This document shows positions 8,303-17,028 of a DNA stretch of 64,000 nucleotides, piece by piece; position 1 is the stretch's first letter, and every line of letters starts with the position of its first letter. The stretch is from the NCBI RefSeq assembly GCF_019679435.2, contig NZ_CP139781.1:4311753-4375752 (forward strand), given 5' to 3'. The translations under genes were made by a program, and so were the position numbers. A model generated the notes under the pieces. It did not search any database, was not told where the DNA came from, and worked only from the letters and a program-made list of their open reading frames with translations. Origin of the DNA: Actomonas aquatica (lineage in GTDB: Bacteria; Verrucomicrobiota; Verrucomicrobiia; Opitutales; Opitutaceae).

Positions 8303-8474
8303 TTCGTTGTGTGGGGATTCGGGATCGAGGGTTGTGTCGACTGAGGGGCAAGGACGCCGACGGGGGCGTCGGCGGTGCTGGTGCTGAGCGCTGAGTGCTG
8401 AGAGCTGAGCGCTGGAGGGGCCGACGTTGTCGGCGCTCCCTGGCTCGGAGGGTCGGCTGAAGACCGACCCTACG
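8303..8474. repeat. Cluster of palindromes downstream of tex
   Basis: Three hairpins close together: stem CGCCGAC/GTCGGCG around 8352-8372, stem GCCGAC/GTCGGC at 8420-8434 with a 3-base loop, and a GTAG-type element at 8449-8473 (stem AGGGTCGG/CCGACCCT, CTAC at its right end, so minus orientation). The last begins one base after the tex stop codon region and could also act in transcript ending or stability. The interval 8378-8414 is CTGAGCGCTGAG simple repeat. No gene seen. Confidence 0.6.
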
Positions 8475-10871
8475 TTATTTCTTTTTGTTTAGCGCGGCGC
8501 TGAACCAGTCGCCGCCGAGGCTGGTGCCGAAGCTTTGGTTGCCGCGGTTGTTGCCGCCGCCACCCGAACGGTGGCCTCCGCCGTCGCGGCGGGGGCCGCC
8601 CGGGCCGCGGCGGTCGTTGCCGCCTCGGTTGCTGCCGCGATTGCCGCCGCCGCCGGATTTGCCGCCGAGCTCGGGGTTGCTGCGCATGCTCAGGGCGATG
8701 CGGTTGCGGGCGAGGTCGATGTCGGTCACGGTCACCGTGACCTTTTGGCCGGGTTTCACGTGCTCCGACGGGTCCTTCACAAAGGTGTCGGCGAGCTGGC
8801 TGACGTGCACGAGGCCGTCCTGATGCACGCCGACGTCCACGAAGGCGCCGAAGGCGGTGACGTTGGTCACGATGCCGGGCAGCTTCATGCCTTGTTTGAG
8901 GTCCTCGGGTTTGTTGACGCCTTCGGCAAAGGAGAAGGCTTCGAACTGCTGGCGCGGGTCGCGGCCGGGTTTGGCGAGTTCGGCGAGGATGTCCTTGAGC
9001 GTGGGCAGACCGACTTCGTCGGAGACGTAGGTCTCGAGCTTGATGCGGGCGCGGGCTTTGCCGTCGGCGATGAGATCGGCCACGGTCACGCCGAGATCGG
9101 CGGCCATGCGTTCGACGAGGGCATAGCGCTCGGGGTGCACGGCGGAGGCGTCGAGCGGGTGGGCGCTGTCGCGGATGCGCAGGAAGCCGGCGGCTTGTTC
9201 AAAGGCCTTGGGGCCGAGGCGCGGCACGTCGAGCAACTCGGCGCGGGACTTGAACGGACCGGCGGCGTCGCGGCGCGCGACGATGGCGGCGGCGGTGCTG
9301 CTGTTGAGGCCGGAGACGTAGGAGAGGAGTTGTTTGGAGGCGGTGTTGAGCTCCACGCCGACGCCGTTCACGGACGAGACCACGGTGTCGTCGAGGGAGC
9401 GTTTGAGGGCGAGTTGATCGACGTCGTGTTGGTATTGGCCGACGCCGATGGATTTGGGGTCGAGTTTCACCAGTTCGGCGAGCGGATCCATGAGGCGGCG
9501 ACCGATGGAGACGGCGCCGCGCACGGTGATGTCGTGGTCGGGGAACTCCTCGCGGGCGACCTCGGAGGCCGAGTAGATGGAGGCGCCGGATTCGTTGACG
9601 AGGACCACGGGAATGGACGGCGGGAGTTTGAGGCCGCGCACGAAGGCTTCGGTCTCGCGGCCGGCGGTGCCGTTGCCGATGGCGATGGCCTGGACGTTGA
9701 AGTGTTGGACGAAGCCGCGGATCTTTTCCTCGGCCTCGATGCCGTGGCGGTCGGGGTAGATGACGTCGTGGTGGAGAAGCTTGCCCTGGGCGTCGAGGAG
9801 CACGGTTTTGCAACCGGTGCGGAAGCCCGGGTCGATGGCCATGACGGCGCGTTGGCCGAGCGGGGAGGCGAGGAGGAGCTCGCGGAGGTTTTCGGTGAAG
9901 ACCTTGATGGCGTCGGCGTCGGCGCGCTTTTTGGAGCCGAGGCGCATCTCCGTTTCCATGGCGGGGAAGAGGAGGCGTTTGGCGGCGTCCTCGACGGCGA
10001 GGCGCACCTGTTGGGCGGCGGCATTGGCGGCGTCGCCGGTCACGTAGAGGCGGGAGAGTTCGGCGAAGGCGAGGTCCTCGTCGGGGAGCTGCACGCGCAT
10101 CATGAGGAAGCCCTCTTTCTCGCCGCGGCGCATGGCGAGGATGCGGTGGGAGGGGGCCTTGGCGAGGGGCTCGGACCACTCGAAGTAGTCCTTAAATTTG
10201 GCGGCTTCGGCCTCCTTGCCGTAGAGGACCTTGGAGGAAACGGAGGCCTGTTCGGCGTAGAGCGTGCGCAGGGTGGCGCGGGCGTTGGCGTCGTCGGAGA
10301 CGCGTTCGGCGAGGATGTCGCGGGCGCCGGCGAGCACATCGGCGACGGTCTCGAGGGTGTTGGTCTTGGTCTCGTGGGTGACAGAGGCGCCGACGAAGGG
10401 CGCGGCGGCGGCCTCGGGATCGAAGGACGGGTCCTGGGTCCAGAGTTGTTCGGCGAGGGGCTCGAGGCCGAGTTCCTTGGCGATGGTGGCGCGGGTGCGT
10501 TTCTTGGGGCGGAACGGCAGGTAGATGTCCTCGAGCTGGGTGAGCGACGTGGCGGCGTTGAGGGCCTTTTCGAGCTCGGCGGTGAGGAGGCCACGTTCCT
10601 TGAGGCCGGAGAGGATGGAGGCGCGGCGCTCGTCGATGGAGCGGAGGGCTTCGAGGCGGTCGCGGATGGTGGTGATGACGACCTCGTCGAGGGAGCCGGT
10701 GACCTCCTTGCGGTAGCGGGCGATGAAGGGGACGGTGGCGCCCTCGGCCAGGAGTTGGGCGGTGGCGGCTATCTGCGCGACCGGCAGGTTGAGCTCGTCG
10801 GAGAGCTGGAGCACGTGCTCGGCGTTGGGGGTGGGAGCGGAGGACGAGGAAGCGACCGGGGAAGAAGACAT
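8475..10871 (-). CDS. tex: Tex family protein (S1 RNA-binding transcription accessory protein)
   Basis: A 798-residue Tex homologue (usual length 720-780). In order: Tex N-terminal helical region; YqgF-type RNase-H fold around residues 340-470 (VMAIDPGFRTGCKTVLLD and IAIGNGTAGRETEAFVR); tandem helix-hairpin-helix region (SVNGVGVELNTASKQLLSYVSGL, LLDVPRLGPKAFEQAAGFLRI); S1 domain near residues 650-720 (PGIVTNVTAFGAFVDVGVH..GLVHVSQLA). The tail from about 725 is a Gly/Arg/Asn-rich low-complexity segment (SGGGGNRGSNRGGNDRRGPGG), a nucleic-acid-binding type extension not present in short Tex proteins. It acts on nucleic acids in the cytoplasm. The start ATG at 10871 is followed by a Ser/Pro-rich leader before EHVLQLSDELNL. 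Confidence 0.95.
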   Translation of the reverse strand: MSSSPVASSSSAPTPNAEHVLQLSDELNLPVAQIAATAQLLAEGATVPFIARYRKEVTGSLDEVVITTIRDRLEALRSIDERRASILSGLKERGLLTAELEKALNAATSLTQLEDIYLPFRPKKRTRATIAKELGLEPLAEQLWTQDPSFDPEAAAAPFVGASVTHETKTNTLETVADVLAGARDILAERVSDDANARATLRTLYAEQASVSSKVLYGKEAEAAKFKDYFEWSEPLAKAPSHRILAMRRGEKEGFLMMRVQLPDEDLAFAELSRLYVTGDAANAAAQQVRLAVEDAAKRLLFPAMETEMRLGSKKRADADAIKVFTENLRELLLASPLGQRAVMAIDPGFRTGCKTVLLDAQGKLLHHDVIYPDRHGIEAEEKIRGFVQHFNVQAIAIGNGTAGRETEAFVRGLKLPPSIPVVLVNESGASIYSASEVAREEFPDHDITVRGAVSIGRRLMDPLAELVKLDPKSIGVGQYQHDVDQLALKRSLDDTVVSSVNGVGVELNTASKQLLSYVSGLNSSTAAAIVARRDAAGPFKSRAELLDVPRLGPKAFEQAAGFLRIRDSAHPLDASAVHPERYALVERMAADLGVTVADLIADGKARARIKLETYVSDEVGLPTLKDILAELAKPGRDPRQQFEAFSFAEGVNKPEDLKQGMKLPGIVTNVTAFGAFVDVGVHQDGLVHVSQLADTFVKDPSEHVKPGQKVTVTVTDIDLARNRIALSMRSNPELGGKSGGGGNRGSNRGGNDRRGPGGPRRDGGGHRSGGGGNNRGNQSFGTSLGGDWFSAALNKKK

Positions 10872-11213
10872 GTTGGCGAAAAAGCGTCCGAGAACAGACC
10901 CTCAGCGCAGCGCCGCAAGGGCGAAATGGGGGCCGAGGGGCAAGGCCGAGGGGCAGGACTTTTTTTTAACCACGGATGAACACGGATGGCTTACTCCTTC
11001 GCCAAGGCTTCGGCGCACAAGTCGCCTACCGGCTACTCACTGAAACCCACTCACCCTGAATTTTCTAATAACCAGACCGGGTTGGCTTGGAGGCGGAACG
11101 GTAGTGGAGCCCATTGGTGTCCATCCGTGGTTAAAAAAAACGGCGGTGCGTCAGCCCTCGGGTTTCCTGCGTTTCCTTCTGTAAAATTGGCCGTTTCGGG
11201 GCAGGGTGGGGGT
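10872..11213. repeat. Divergent spacer with long inverted repeat
   Basis: The gap between tex (minus) and thymidine phosphorylase (plus). Perfect 19 bp arms at 10960-10978 and 11122-11140 (T8 AACCACGGATG and its complement CATCCGTGG TTA8) are about 140 bases apart. The interior (about 10990-11110) is AT-richer with no clear ORF. The phrase AACCACGGATG..ACACGGATGG is of the dispersed AT-rich type seen elsewhere in this window. Promoters for both genes must lie here but no convincing -35/-10 pair was found. Confidence 0.6.
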
Positions 11214-12521
11214 ATGTTTCCACAGCATGTGATTGCGCGTAAGCGGGATGGGGCGGTTTTGAGCGAGGCCGAGATTCAGGCCTTTGTGCGCGGTGCGACC
11301 GATGGGTCGTGGGCCGACTACCAGCTGACCGCCATGTTGATGGCGATCTACCTCAATGGCATGACCGCCGAGGAGACCGCGGCCTACACGCGGGCGATGA
11401 TGAACTCCGGCGTCGTGGCCGACCTCTCCCAGGTGAAGGGCATCAAGGTCGACAAACACTCCACCGGTGGCGTGGGTGACAAGGTCTCCCTGCCGCTCGC
11501 CGCCATGGTCGTCGCCTGCGGTGTGCCGGTGCCGATGATCAGCGGACGCGGCCTCGGCCACAGCGGCGGCACGCTCGACAAGCTCGAGTCGATCCCGGGC
11601 TTCAATGTGAACCTCTCGCTCGAGGCCTACCGCGAACAGGTCACGCGCATCGGCTGCGCCCTCATCGGGCAGACCGCCGACCTGGCGCCCTCGGACAAAA
11701 AACTCTACGCGCTGCGCGACGTCACCGCGACGGTCGAGTGTGTGCCGCTCATCTGCGGTTCCATCATGTGCAAGAAGCTCGCCGAGGGCATCGATGGCCT
11801 CGTGCTCGATGTGAAATACGGCCGCGGCGCCTTCATGAAGGAGATCGACCGCGCCCGCGAACTGGCGCACGGCATGGTTGAAATCGGCCGCGAGATGGGC
11901 AAGGACGTGCGGGCGCTGATCACTGCCATGGACCAGCCGCTGGGTCGGGCCGTGGGCAACGCTGTCGAAGTCGCCGAGTCCATTGCCTGCCTGAAGGGCG
12001 AAGGTCCGGCCGATCTCATGGAAGTCACCTACGCGCTCGGCGTGGAGATGTTGCTCATCGGGGGCGCGGCCAAGGACGCCGACGCCGCCCAAGCCATGCT
12101 CGAAGGCGTGGTGCATAGCGGCGCGGCGCTGAACGCGTTTCGCGCGGTGATCGAAGCGCAGGGCGGCAACGCCGAAGTGTGCGACGACCCGGATGGTTTG
12201 CTGCCGCGCGCCGCCCAACGCGTGCCGCTGCAGGCGCTCGAAGCCGGCGTGGTGCAGGATGTCGACGCCATGGCGGTGGCCCTGGCTGCGCTCAAACTCG
12301 GTGCGGGCCGGGCGCGGGCGGAGGACGCCGTCGATCACGCCGTGGGCATCACCGATCTGGTGAAGATCGGCGAGACCGTGGAGAAGGGGCAACCGCTCTG
12401 CGTGGTGCACGCCAACGACGACGACACCTGGGCGGCGGCCGAAGTGATGTTGCGTGACGCGATCGTGGTGGGCGAAGGCGCGGCCAAAGCCCCGCCGCTC
12501 ATCGTCGAGCGCATCGGCTGA
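11214..12521 (+). CDS. deoA: Thymidine/pyrimidine-nucleoside phosphorylase
   Basis: A 435-residue nucleoside phosphorylase from the ATG at 11214 (MFPQHVIARKRDGAVLSEAEIQAFV). It cleaves thymidine/deoxyuridine (or pyrimidine nucleosides generally) with phosphate to base and (deoxy)ribose-1-phosphate. Visible motifs: KHSTGGVGDKVSLPLAAMVVA (from residue 81), the phosphate-binding loop, and the family signature SGRGLGHSGGTLDKLESIPGF (110-130). A C-terminal biotin-like beta domain ends VEKGQPLCVVHANDDDTWAAAEVMLRDAI. The open frame extends to 10986 but that region is the inverted-repeat spacer. Whether it is DeoA or the broader Pdp cannot be settled here. It is convergent with the chemoreceptor gene 75 bases downstream. 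Confidence 0.92.
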   Translation: MFPQHVIARKRDGAVLSEAEIQAFVRGATDGSWADYQLTAMLMAIYLNGMTAEETAAYTRAMMNSGVVADLSQVKGIKVDKHSTGGVGDKVSLPLAAMVVACGVPVPMISGRGLGHSGGTLDKLESIPGFNVNLSLEAYREQVTRIGCALIGQTADLAPSDKKLYALRDVTATVECVPLICGSIMCKKLAEGIDGLVLDVKYGRGAFMKEIDRARELAHGMVEIGREMGKDVRALITAMDQPLGRAVGNAVEVAESIACLKGEGPADLMEVTYALGVEMLLIGGAAKDADAAQAMLEGVVHSGAALNAFRAVIEAQGGNAEVCDDPDGLLPRAAQRVPLQALEAGVVQDVDAMAVALAALKLGAGRARAEDAVDHAVGITDLVKIGETVEKGQPLCVVHANDDDTWAAAEVMLRDAIVVGEGAAKAPPLIVERIG

Positions 12522-12596
12522 GGCTGAGGTGGAGGAAAGGATCGACGCCAGCACCGACGCGGCGTGGTGCGGCTAGGTTTGGTGCCGACGCTCCGC

Positions 12597-14078
12597 TCAG
12601 GCAGCCATCAGCGGTTGTTCGACCTTGCGTTCGGTCGAGCGGACAGCCGCGTGGCTGGCGGACGGTGAGGGGCCGGCGGCGGCCTGGTCGGACACGCCGC
12701 CGAGATCCTGCAACATGCGGGCGTGGCGGGAGAGCACGACGCTCTTGGCGGAGAGTTCCTCGGCGCTGGCGGCGCCGGTTTCGGAGACGGCGGTGATCTG
12801 GTGAATGGCGTGATTGTTCTCACGGGAGCGCAGCACTTCCGTGCGCAGGGTTTCGACCTGGCGGGCGCATTCCTCGGCTTGGGAACGGGCGAGATCGGTG
12901 AGGCCGCGGGCGTGCTCGTCGATGACCTCAAACACGTCGTGGATTTTTTGGCCGATGGCGGTGCAGCGGCGGGTGGTCTCGATGGAGTGGGTGATCTTGG
13001 AGGCGGACTCGGCGGCGGCGGTGGCGCTGCGGCGGGCGAGCTGCCGCACCTCGTCGGCCACGACGGAGAACCCGGCTCCGGCCTCGCCGGCGCGGGCGGC
13101 TTCGATGGCGGCGTTGAGGGCGAGGATGTTGGTCTGGAAGGCGATCTCGTCGACGGTCGCGAGGATGCGTTGAATGTCGTCGGAGGCGGTGGACAGCTCG
13201 TTCATGCCGGAAACGAGTTCGCCGACATCGCGCTGGGCCTGTTCGGTGCGCTCGTGGGTGGAGCTGGCGGAGTCGGTGATGTCGACGGTGCGTTTCTGGT
13301 AGGTCTCGGAAATGCGGCTCACGTCGGTCAGCGCCTGGCTGTTGGCGTCGGCGGCGGCGCTGAGCTGCGTGGCGTAGGAAGCGAGCTCGGACGTGCTCTG
13401 GCTGGAGGATTCGGCGTTGTTGCGAATCTCGTCGGCCTCCTGCACGAGTTCGGCGGCGAGGTCGCGCAACGGGTGGACGACATGGCGGCGAATCAGAAAA
13501 GCGGATACAAGGCAAAGGGCGCAGCCGAGGCCGGCGGCGGACCAGAGGATCTGGGTGACGCGGGCGAGTTTGGCGTTGGCGTGGGCTTCGAAGAGACCGA
13601 CGGCGGCGTTGGAGGTTTTGAGCAGCGGCACGTTGTCGGCGAGGATGGTGGTGAGGGCGGCCTCGCGTTGGGTCGTGGTGCTGTTGGGCGCCAGCAACTG
13701 GTCGACGGCGGCGCTGAAGGGCGTCCACAGGCTGCGCACCTCGTCGAGGGTGGTCACGATTGCTGGCGACGTGGCGGCGGGCAGGTGAAGCTCGGCATCG
13801 CCGTCCCGCAGGCCGAGGAGGCTGCGCTGGAACAGATCGCGGTTGGCGGCGAGGGAGGTGGCGATGGCCTGGTCGGCGTAGGCGTTGTGGGCAAATTGGA
13901 GGGCCTCTTTGCTCATGCGTTGGCTGAGCATGCGTTGGCGGCCGGCGACATTGATGACGGTGGCGTCGGCGCGGTTGGCGCGCAGGGAGTATTCCACGGT
14001 GCCGGCGCAGGCGAGGAAGCCGACGGCGAGCAGGAGCAGTTGTGGGAAGATGCGTCGTGAGACGGATTTGGTTTTCAC
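12597..14078 (-). CDS. Methyl-accepting chemotaxis protein with PilJ-type sensor domain
   Basis: A 493-residue membrane chemoreceptor. One TM lies near residues 10-30, followed by a type IV pili methyl-accepting (PilJ) N-terminal domain with the typical [20 protein letters not shown] segment (about 40-60). A second TM lies near 183-200 ([20 protein letters not shown]). A HAMP-like linker is followed by the cytoplasmic signalling domain, whose hairpin tip reads [21 protein letters not shown] followed by [16 protein letters not shown]. It would control a CheA/CheY-type pathway, possibly motility by pili. There are no che genes nearby. A Ser/Ala-rich tail replaces a CheR-binding pentapeptide. 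Confidence 0.92.
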   Translation of the reverse strand: MKTKSVSRRIFPQLLLLAVGFLACAGTVEYSLRANRADATVINVAGRQRMLSQRMSKEALQFAHNAYADQAIATSLAANRDLFQRSLLGLRDGDAELHLPAATSPAIVTTLDEVRSLWTPFSAAVDQLLAPNSTTTQREAALTTILADNVPLLKTSNAAVGLFEAHANAKLARVTQILWSAAGLGCALCLVSAFLIRRHVVHPLRDLAAELVQEADEIRNNAESSSQSTSELASYATQLSAAADANSQALTDVSRISETYQKRTVDITDSASSTHERTEQAQRDVGELVSGMNELSTASDDIQRILATVDEIAFQTNILALNAAIEAARAGEAGAGFSVVADEVRQLARRSATAAAESASKITHSIETTRRCTAIGQKIHDVFEVIDEHARGLTDLARSQAEECARQVETLRTEVLRSRENNHAIHQITAVSETGAASAEELSAKSVVLSRHARMLQDLGGVSDQAAAGPSPSASHAAVRSTERKVEQPLMAA

Positions 14079-14401
14079 GGCGATAGAGGGTGGACGGGAG
14101 GGAAGAGGGAGGGACGTGGAGAGCGTTGGTCGGAGGCAGGCTACGGCACGCAGTAGAAATGCTTAAGCGCGGTAGAACCCGGTTGGTTCAAATCGGGGGT
14201 TATCCCGGTGGGCCTTTGGGGGGCAGTCCTCACGCGGTTGCGTTGTTTTGGGAAAGTGGCCGCTGGGAGTGGGGGAGCGGTGGCTGGAGGGGGAGGGCGA
14301 AGAAAACGAGCTGAAAAGTGGGCTTGATTTGCGCGAATGGCTTGTTCAGCGTGCCCGACCCTCACCAGAGGCTTGCCCGTAGTGGCAGGTCGGATGGAAA
14401 C
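14079..14401. other. Non-coding spacer upstream of tRNA-Val
   Basis: 323 bases between the start of the chemoreceptor gene and the tRNA. It is G-rich around 14255-14300 and shows no credible ORF or repeat. The promoters of the chemoreceptor (minus) and the tRNA (plus) must lie here; no consensus was recognised. Confidence 0.5.
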
Positions 14402-14479
14402 GGGCGCATAGTCTCAGTTGGTTAGAGCGCTTCCTTCACACGGAAGAGGTCACAGGTTCGAGTCCTGTTGCGCCCACCA
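14402..14479 (+). tRNA. tRNA-Val (CAC), CCA encoded
   Basis: Acceptor stem GGGCGCA (14402-14408) pairs fully with TGCGCCC (14469-14475), followed by discriminator A and an encoded CCA (14477-14479). The anticodon arm is CTTCC-TTCACAC-GGAAG with anticodon CAC, reading GUG valine codons. The T arm ACAGG-TTCGAGT-CCTGT is perfect. The D arm holds TAGTCTCAGTTGGTTAGAGC, with one base more than usual between the acceptor and the CTC/GAG pairing. The gene is 78 nt with CCA. Confidence 0.95.
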
Positions 14480-15017
14480 TCCTTCGCTCCTGAAGGAGCT
14501 ACGGCTTGGCCAAGCCACCGATAATCCGAATTATTTCGGTGCCCGCCGAAGCCCAACGGGCTGATGAAGGAGGACTTGGCACGATTCGAGGAGCGTCGAG
14601 CTAACGCGCCGTCAGCCAGTAGAGTTGAACCGCGAAGAACGCGAAGAAACGCGAAGGCTTCAACGAGAGTGAGAAATGCAGCTCACCAGCTCCGATGTCG
14701 CCGACAGGGCATCCCGACTGTTTCGCGACCGAATGCCGGAATGTAGACAGGTGACGACATGACCCCTTCCGGCTGCCGGTCGACTCGGCTCGTCAAGAGT
14801 CAAGACCTGACGTCTTCCGCCGACCTTCAGCCAGAAGAGTTGAAGCGCGAAGAAACGCGAAGGCTTCAATGGGAGTGAGAATTGCAGCTCAGCAGCTCCG
14901 ATGTCGCCGTCAGGGCATCCCGACTGTATTGCGACTGAATGCCGGAATGTAGACAGGTGACGATATGACCCCTTCCGGCTGCCGACCCCTTCCGGCTGCC
15001 TGACCCCTTTAGGCTGC
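14480..15017. repeat. Non-coding region with ~160 bp direct duplication and short tandem repeat
   Basis: Downstream of the tRNA: a small GTAG-type hairpin (14486-14502, minus orientation, stem GCTCC/GGAGC), a perfect 14 bp palindrome GGCTTGGCCAAGCC (about 14504-14517), and two imperfect direct copies of a ~160 bp block at 14612-14777 and 14827-14983 (215 bases start to start; high identity, with a 9 bp deletion in the second). Each block ends in GACCCCTTCCGGCTGCC, which repeats again at 14984-15000 and, degenerate, at 15002-15018, touching the stop of the ATPase gene. No believable ORF. Confidence 0.8.
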
Positions 15018-16547
15018 CTATTTGTGGAATCCGTTGAACGCCTTTCCTTGCTTAATTCCCATTCCAAATCGAAATACAAAAGGTATAATATAGGAGCTGC
15101 TTCGTGGGCGCTTTTGCAGGAAACCGATGGCCACGAGGTCATCAACAATGATATTCCATTTGGACCCTAGTAGAGACTCAAGAGAGTGTGCATTGTGCTC
15201 GGCCTTTGTGTGCTCGAACTTACTCATGTGTGGCCAGAATTCCGGGAATTCGGCTTCGAGGTAAGTTCGCCTCTTTTTGCTCGATAGTTCTCTGAGGCCC
15301 TCTTTCAAGGCTTGTGAGCCAAGCAGGCTTTCTTCATTGATTCCGTCTTTGCGTATGTGCTCGATCTGTTTGGTTATGGCGGCGGCTAATAGGTCGATAA
15401 TGTCGCGAGGTGTTACGACGCCTCTTCCGTCCTCGCAGTGGTGGTAAAGCCAGTCAAGTGTTGTAGACTGGTTCTTTCCCCGGACAACCTGCTTGGGGAA
15501 CAGCCGATCAAAAACGCGCTTCAAGTGGGGGGCGTCGTTCTCACTTATTAGTTGTTTGTTTCCTCCGCAGAATTGCCGGACTCGTGGGTCTTGGCAAAAT
15601 CGCTTTATAATTAGTATTTTGAGGTCCTCGGCTGACCAGCGTAATGACGGCGCTCGTCGAGATTCTATGTGTGAGAGCGCTGTGAATCCTTCGCCTTTGA
15701 GGAGGACGTTTTCGAATATATCATCGCGAATAAAAAGTTTAATTCGAATGTCTTGAGAAGGGAAGTTTCTCGTGGTTCTCAAGAGGGCTCGTAGAGCCGT
15801 TCGTTCGAGTTTTGTGCGACGTGGGAAAACCTCATCTAAGCGATCGAGTAGTATCCAGAGCCTAAGGTTTGCTGCTTTTAGCAGGCGAAGTAAACTTGAG
15901 TGTATGTCGTGGAGAAAAATGGGCGAACTCGTAGATTCATTTTTGCTTTTTTCGTTCGGCTGGCAGGGCTCAATTGTAAGTGCGGAAATTGACTCTCCAC
16001 TTGGCGAATTGGATATACTAAGTATATTTAGCTTTATTGTTTTCAGGGCTAGTTGCGCAATCTCCCTGAATGATCTGCTGTCTGTAAGTTCCGGGATGCA
16101 TGCTCGTCGACAGCGATCTTGGAAATCTTTGGCTTCGACTCTGGCTTTCGCGAGTTGCTCAGAAAATTCGCTGTTTTTAACAAAGTGTTCGTTGATTAGT
16201 GCTACGATGTATACTCTCCAGAAATTTTCGAACTCCAATTCATTTAGGCCCTCAAAATTTTTTCTAAATGCGAGGAATACGGGGTCTCCGGAAGCTTCAA
16301 CACCTGTGAGAATCGCTGTATTGCTCGTTTTTAGCATTACAGGCTTTAGAAATTCCGAAACGAGCCGGTATAGTGCTGTTTTTCCGGATCCTTTAGGGCC
16401 GGAAACCAAGTCGTAGCGGTCGCGAAATAATCCGTTGAATACGGGCGTTTCTACGCGTGCTTCATATAGCATGATGTCGTTTTCGGCAACGCCTGCGCCG
16501 AGGTCTATCTTTTCCAGTATTTTGATTATTTCAGCAGGGCTAATCAT
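15018..16547 (-). CDS. Orphan P-loop ATPase, possibly Sll1717-like
   Basis: A 509-residue protein from the ATG at 16547 (MISPAEIIKILEKID); the frame runs to 16685, where another ATG at 16637 is possible. Walker A is GPKGSGKT (residues 50-57). Walker B is LRLWILLDRLDEVF (about 228-241). A following strand IRIKLFIRDDIFENV resembles sensor 1. The opening GAGVAENDIMLYEARVETPVFNGLFRDRYDLVSG resembles the 'AE-D...F' leader of P-loop ATPases of the Sll1717 type seen in defence and mobile regions; this assignment is from memory. Base composition is far more AT-rich than all neighbours and codon use differs, indicating recent transfer. No partner gene is adjacent. Function unknown. Confidence 0.75.
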   Translation of the reverse strand: MISPAEIIKILEKIDLGAGVAENDIMLYEARVETPVFNGLFRDRYDLVSGPKGSGKTALYRLVSEFLKPVMLKTSNTAILTGVEASGDPVFLAFRKNFEGLNELEFENFWRVYIVALINEHFVKNSEFSEQLAKARVEAKDFQDRCRRACIPELTDSRSFREIAQLALKTIKLNILSISNSPSGESISALTIEPCQPNEKSKNESTSSPIFLHDIHSSLLRLLKAANLRLWILLDRLDEVFPRRTKLERTALRALLRTTRNFPSQDIRIKLFIRDDIFENVLLKGEGFTALSHIESRRAPSLRWSAEDLKILIIKRFCQDPRVRQFCGGNKQLISENDAPHLKRVFDRLFPKQVVRGKNQSTTLDWLYHHCEDGRGVVTPRDIIDLLAAAITKQIEHIRKDGINEESLLGSQALKEGLRELSSKKRRTYLEAEFPEFWPHMSKFEHTKAEHNAHSLESLLGSKWNIIVDDLVAIGFLQKRPRSSSYIIPFVFRFGMGIKQGKAFNGFHK

Positions 16548-17028
16548 GGCATTAGGATTCTGGGTGTGCCTGATTTTGGCGTTATTTTGGCGATTTAGGG
16601 AGATCGGTTTTAACCTGGTCCAGGTGGCTGTGAGCATTGCTTCCGGACAATGCTGGAGCAGGATTGGACGCGGTCCTATTAACAAAAGGGGGTAGATGTT
16701 CGAAACGGAATTGTTCTAGAAATTGCGAGTGTAAATCTTTTCGAGGGAGGTGCAGGGCGTGCTGAAGACGCCAAGTCTCGACTAGCAGGGTGGCCGGAGG
16801 CGGTGAACCGCGATCATTTCGTCAGATGTTAATAGGCGTCGGTGGCGACCTAGTTTTCGGACGGCGGGGCGGTGATGCGGTCTGGAGTCGATGGATCGAT
16901 CGGGAGCGGGCTGAAGGGCAACGGGGTGTCGGGGCGTAAAGCCCCTCCTACAGGTTTTTTGCAGGGGGGGCTTCAGCGTTGGTAGCGCGAATGGCGTCGC
17001 GCGAGGGGCGGCTTTGGCCGGGGAGTGC
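16548..17028. other. Spacer between the ATPase and the MORN gene
   Basis: AT-richer near the ATPase start (its promoter is expected about 16550-16720). From about 16780 the composition returns to that of the host. It contains a 65 bp dispersed repeat (16889-16953) shared with 21883-21948, ending in a GTAG-type hairpin (16930-16951), then a T6 run. No gene recognised; no copy of the tRNA 3' end was found that would mark an island boundary. Confidence 0.6.
16889..16953 (-). repeat. 65 bp dispersed repeat ending in REP-like hairpin (copy 1)
   Basis: It begins CGATGGATCG, then CGGGAG and GGGCAA, and ends with the hairpin GGGGC-GTAAA-GCCCC followed by TCCTACAGG (GTAG on the minus strand, at 16948-16951). 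It aligns along its whole length with 21883-21948 with a few substitutions. Confidence 0.75.

Noticed and set aside
8535-10979. 814-codon open frame antisense to tex
   Set aside because: The translation is low-complexity (GEVDVGHGHRDL style) and the opposite strand encodes a full Tex protein with motifs in order.
14660-15148. 162-codon open frame upstream of the ATPase
   Set aside because: It spans the duplicated non-coding block and part of the ATPase gene and repeats residues of the duplication; no family resemblance.
14402-16800. Complete integrative element with att sites
   Set aside because: No integrase, no recombinase and no duplicate of the tRNA 3' end was found in the window, so only a weak island claim is made.
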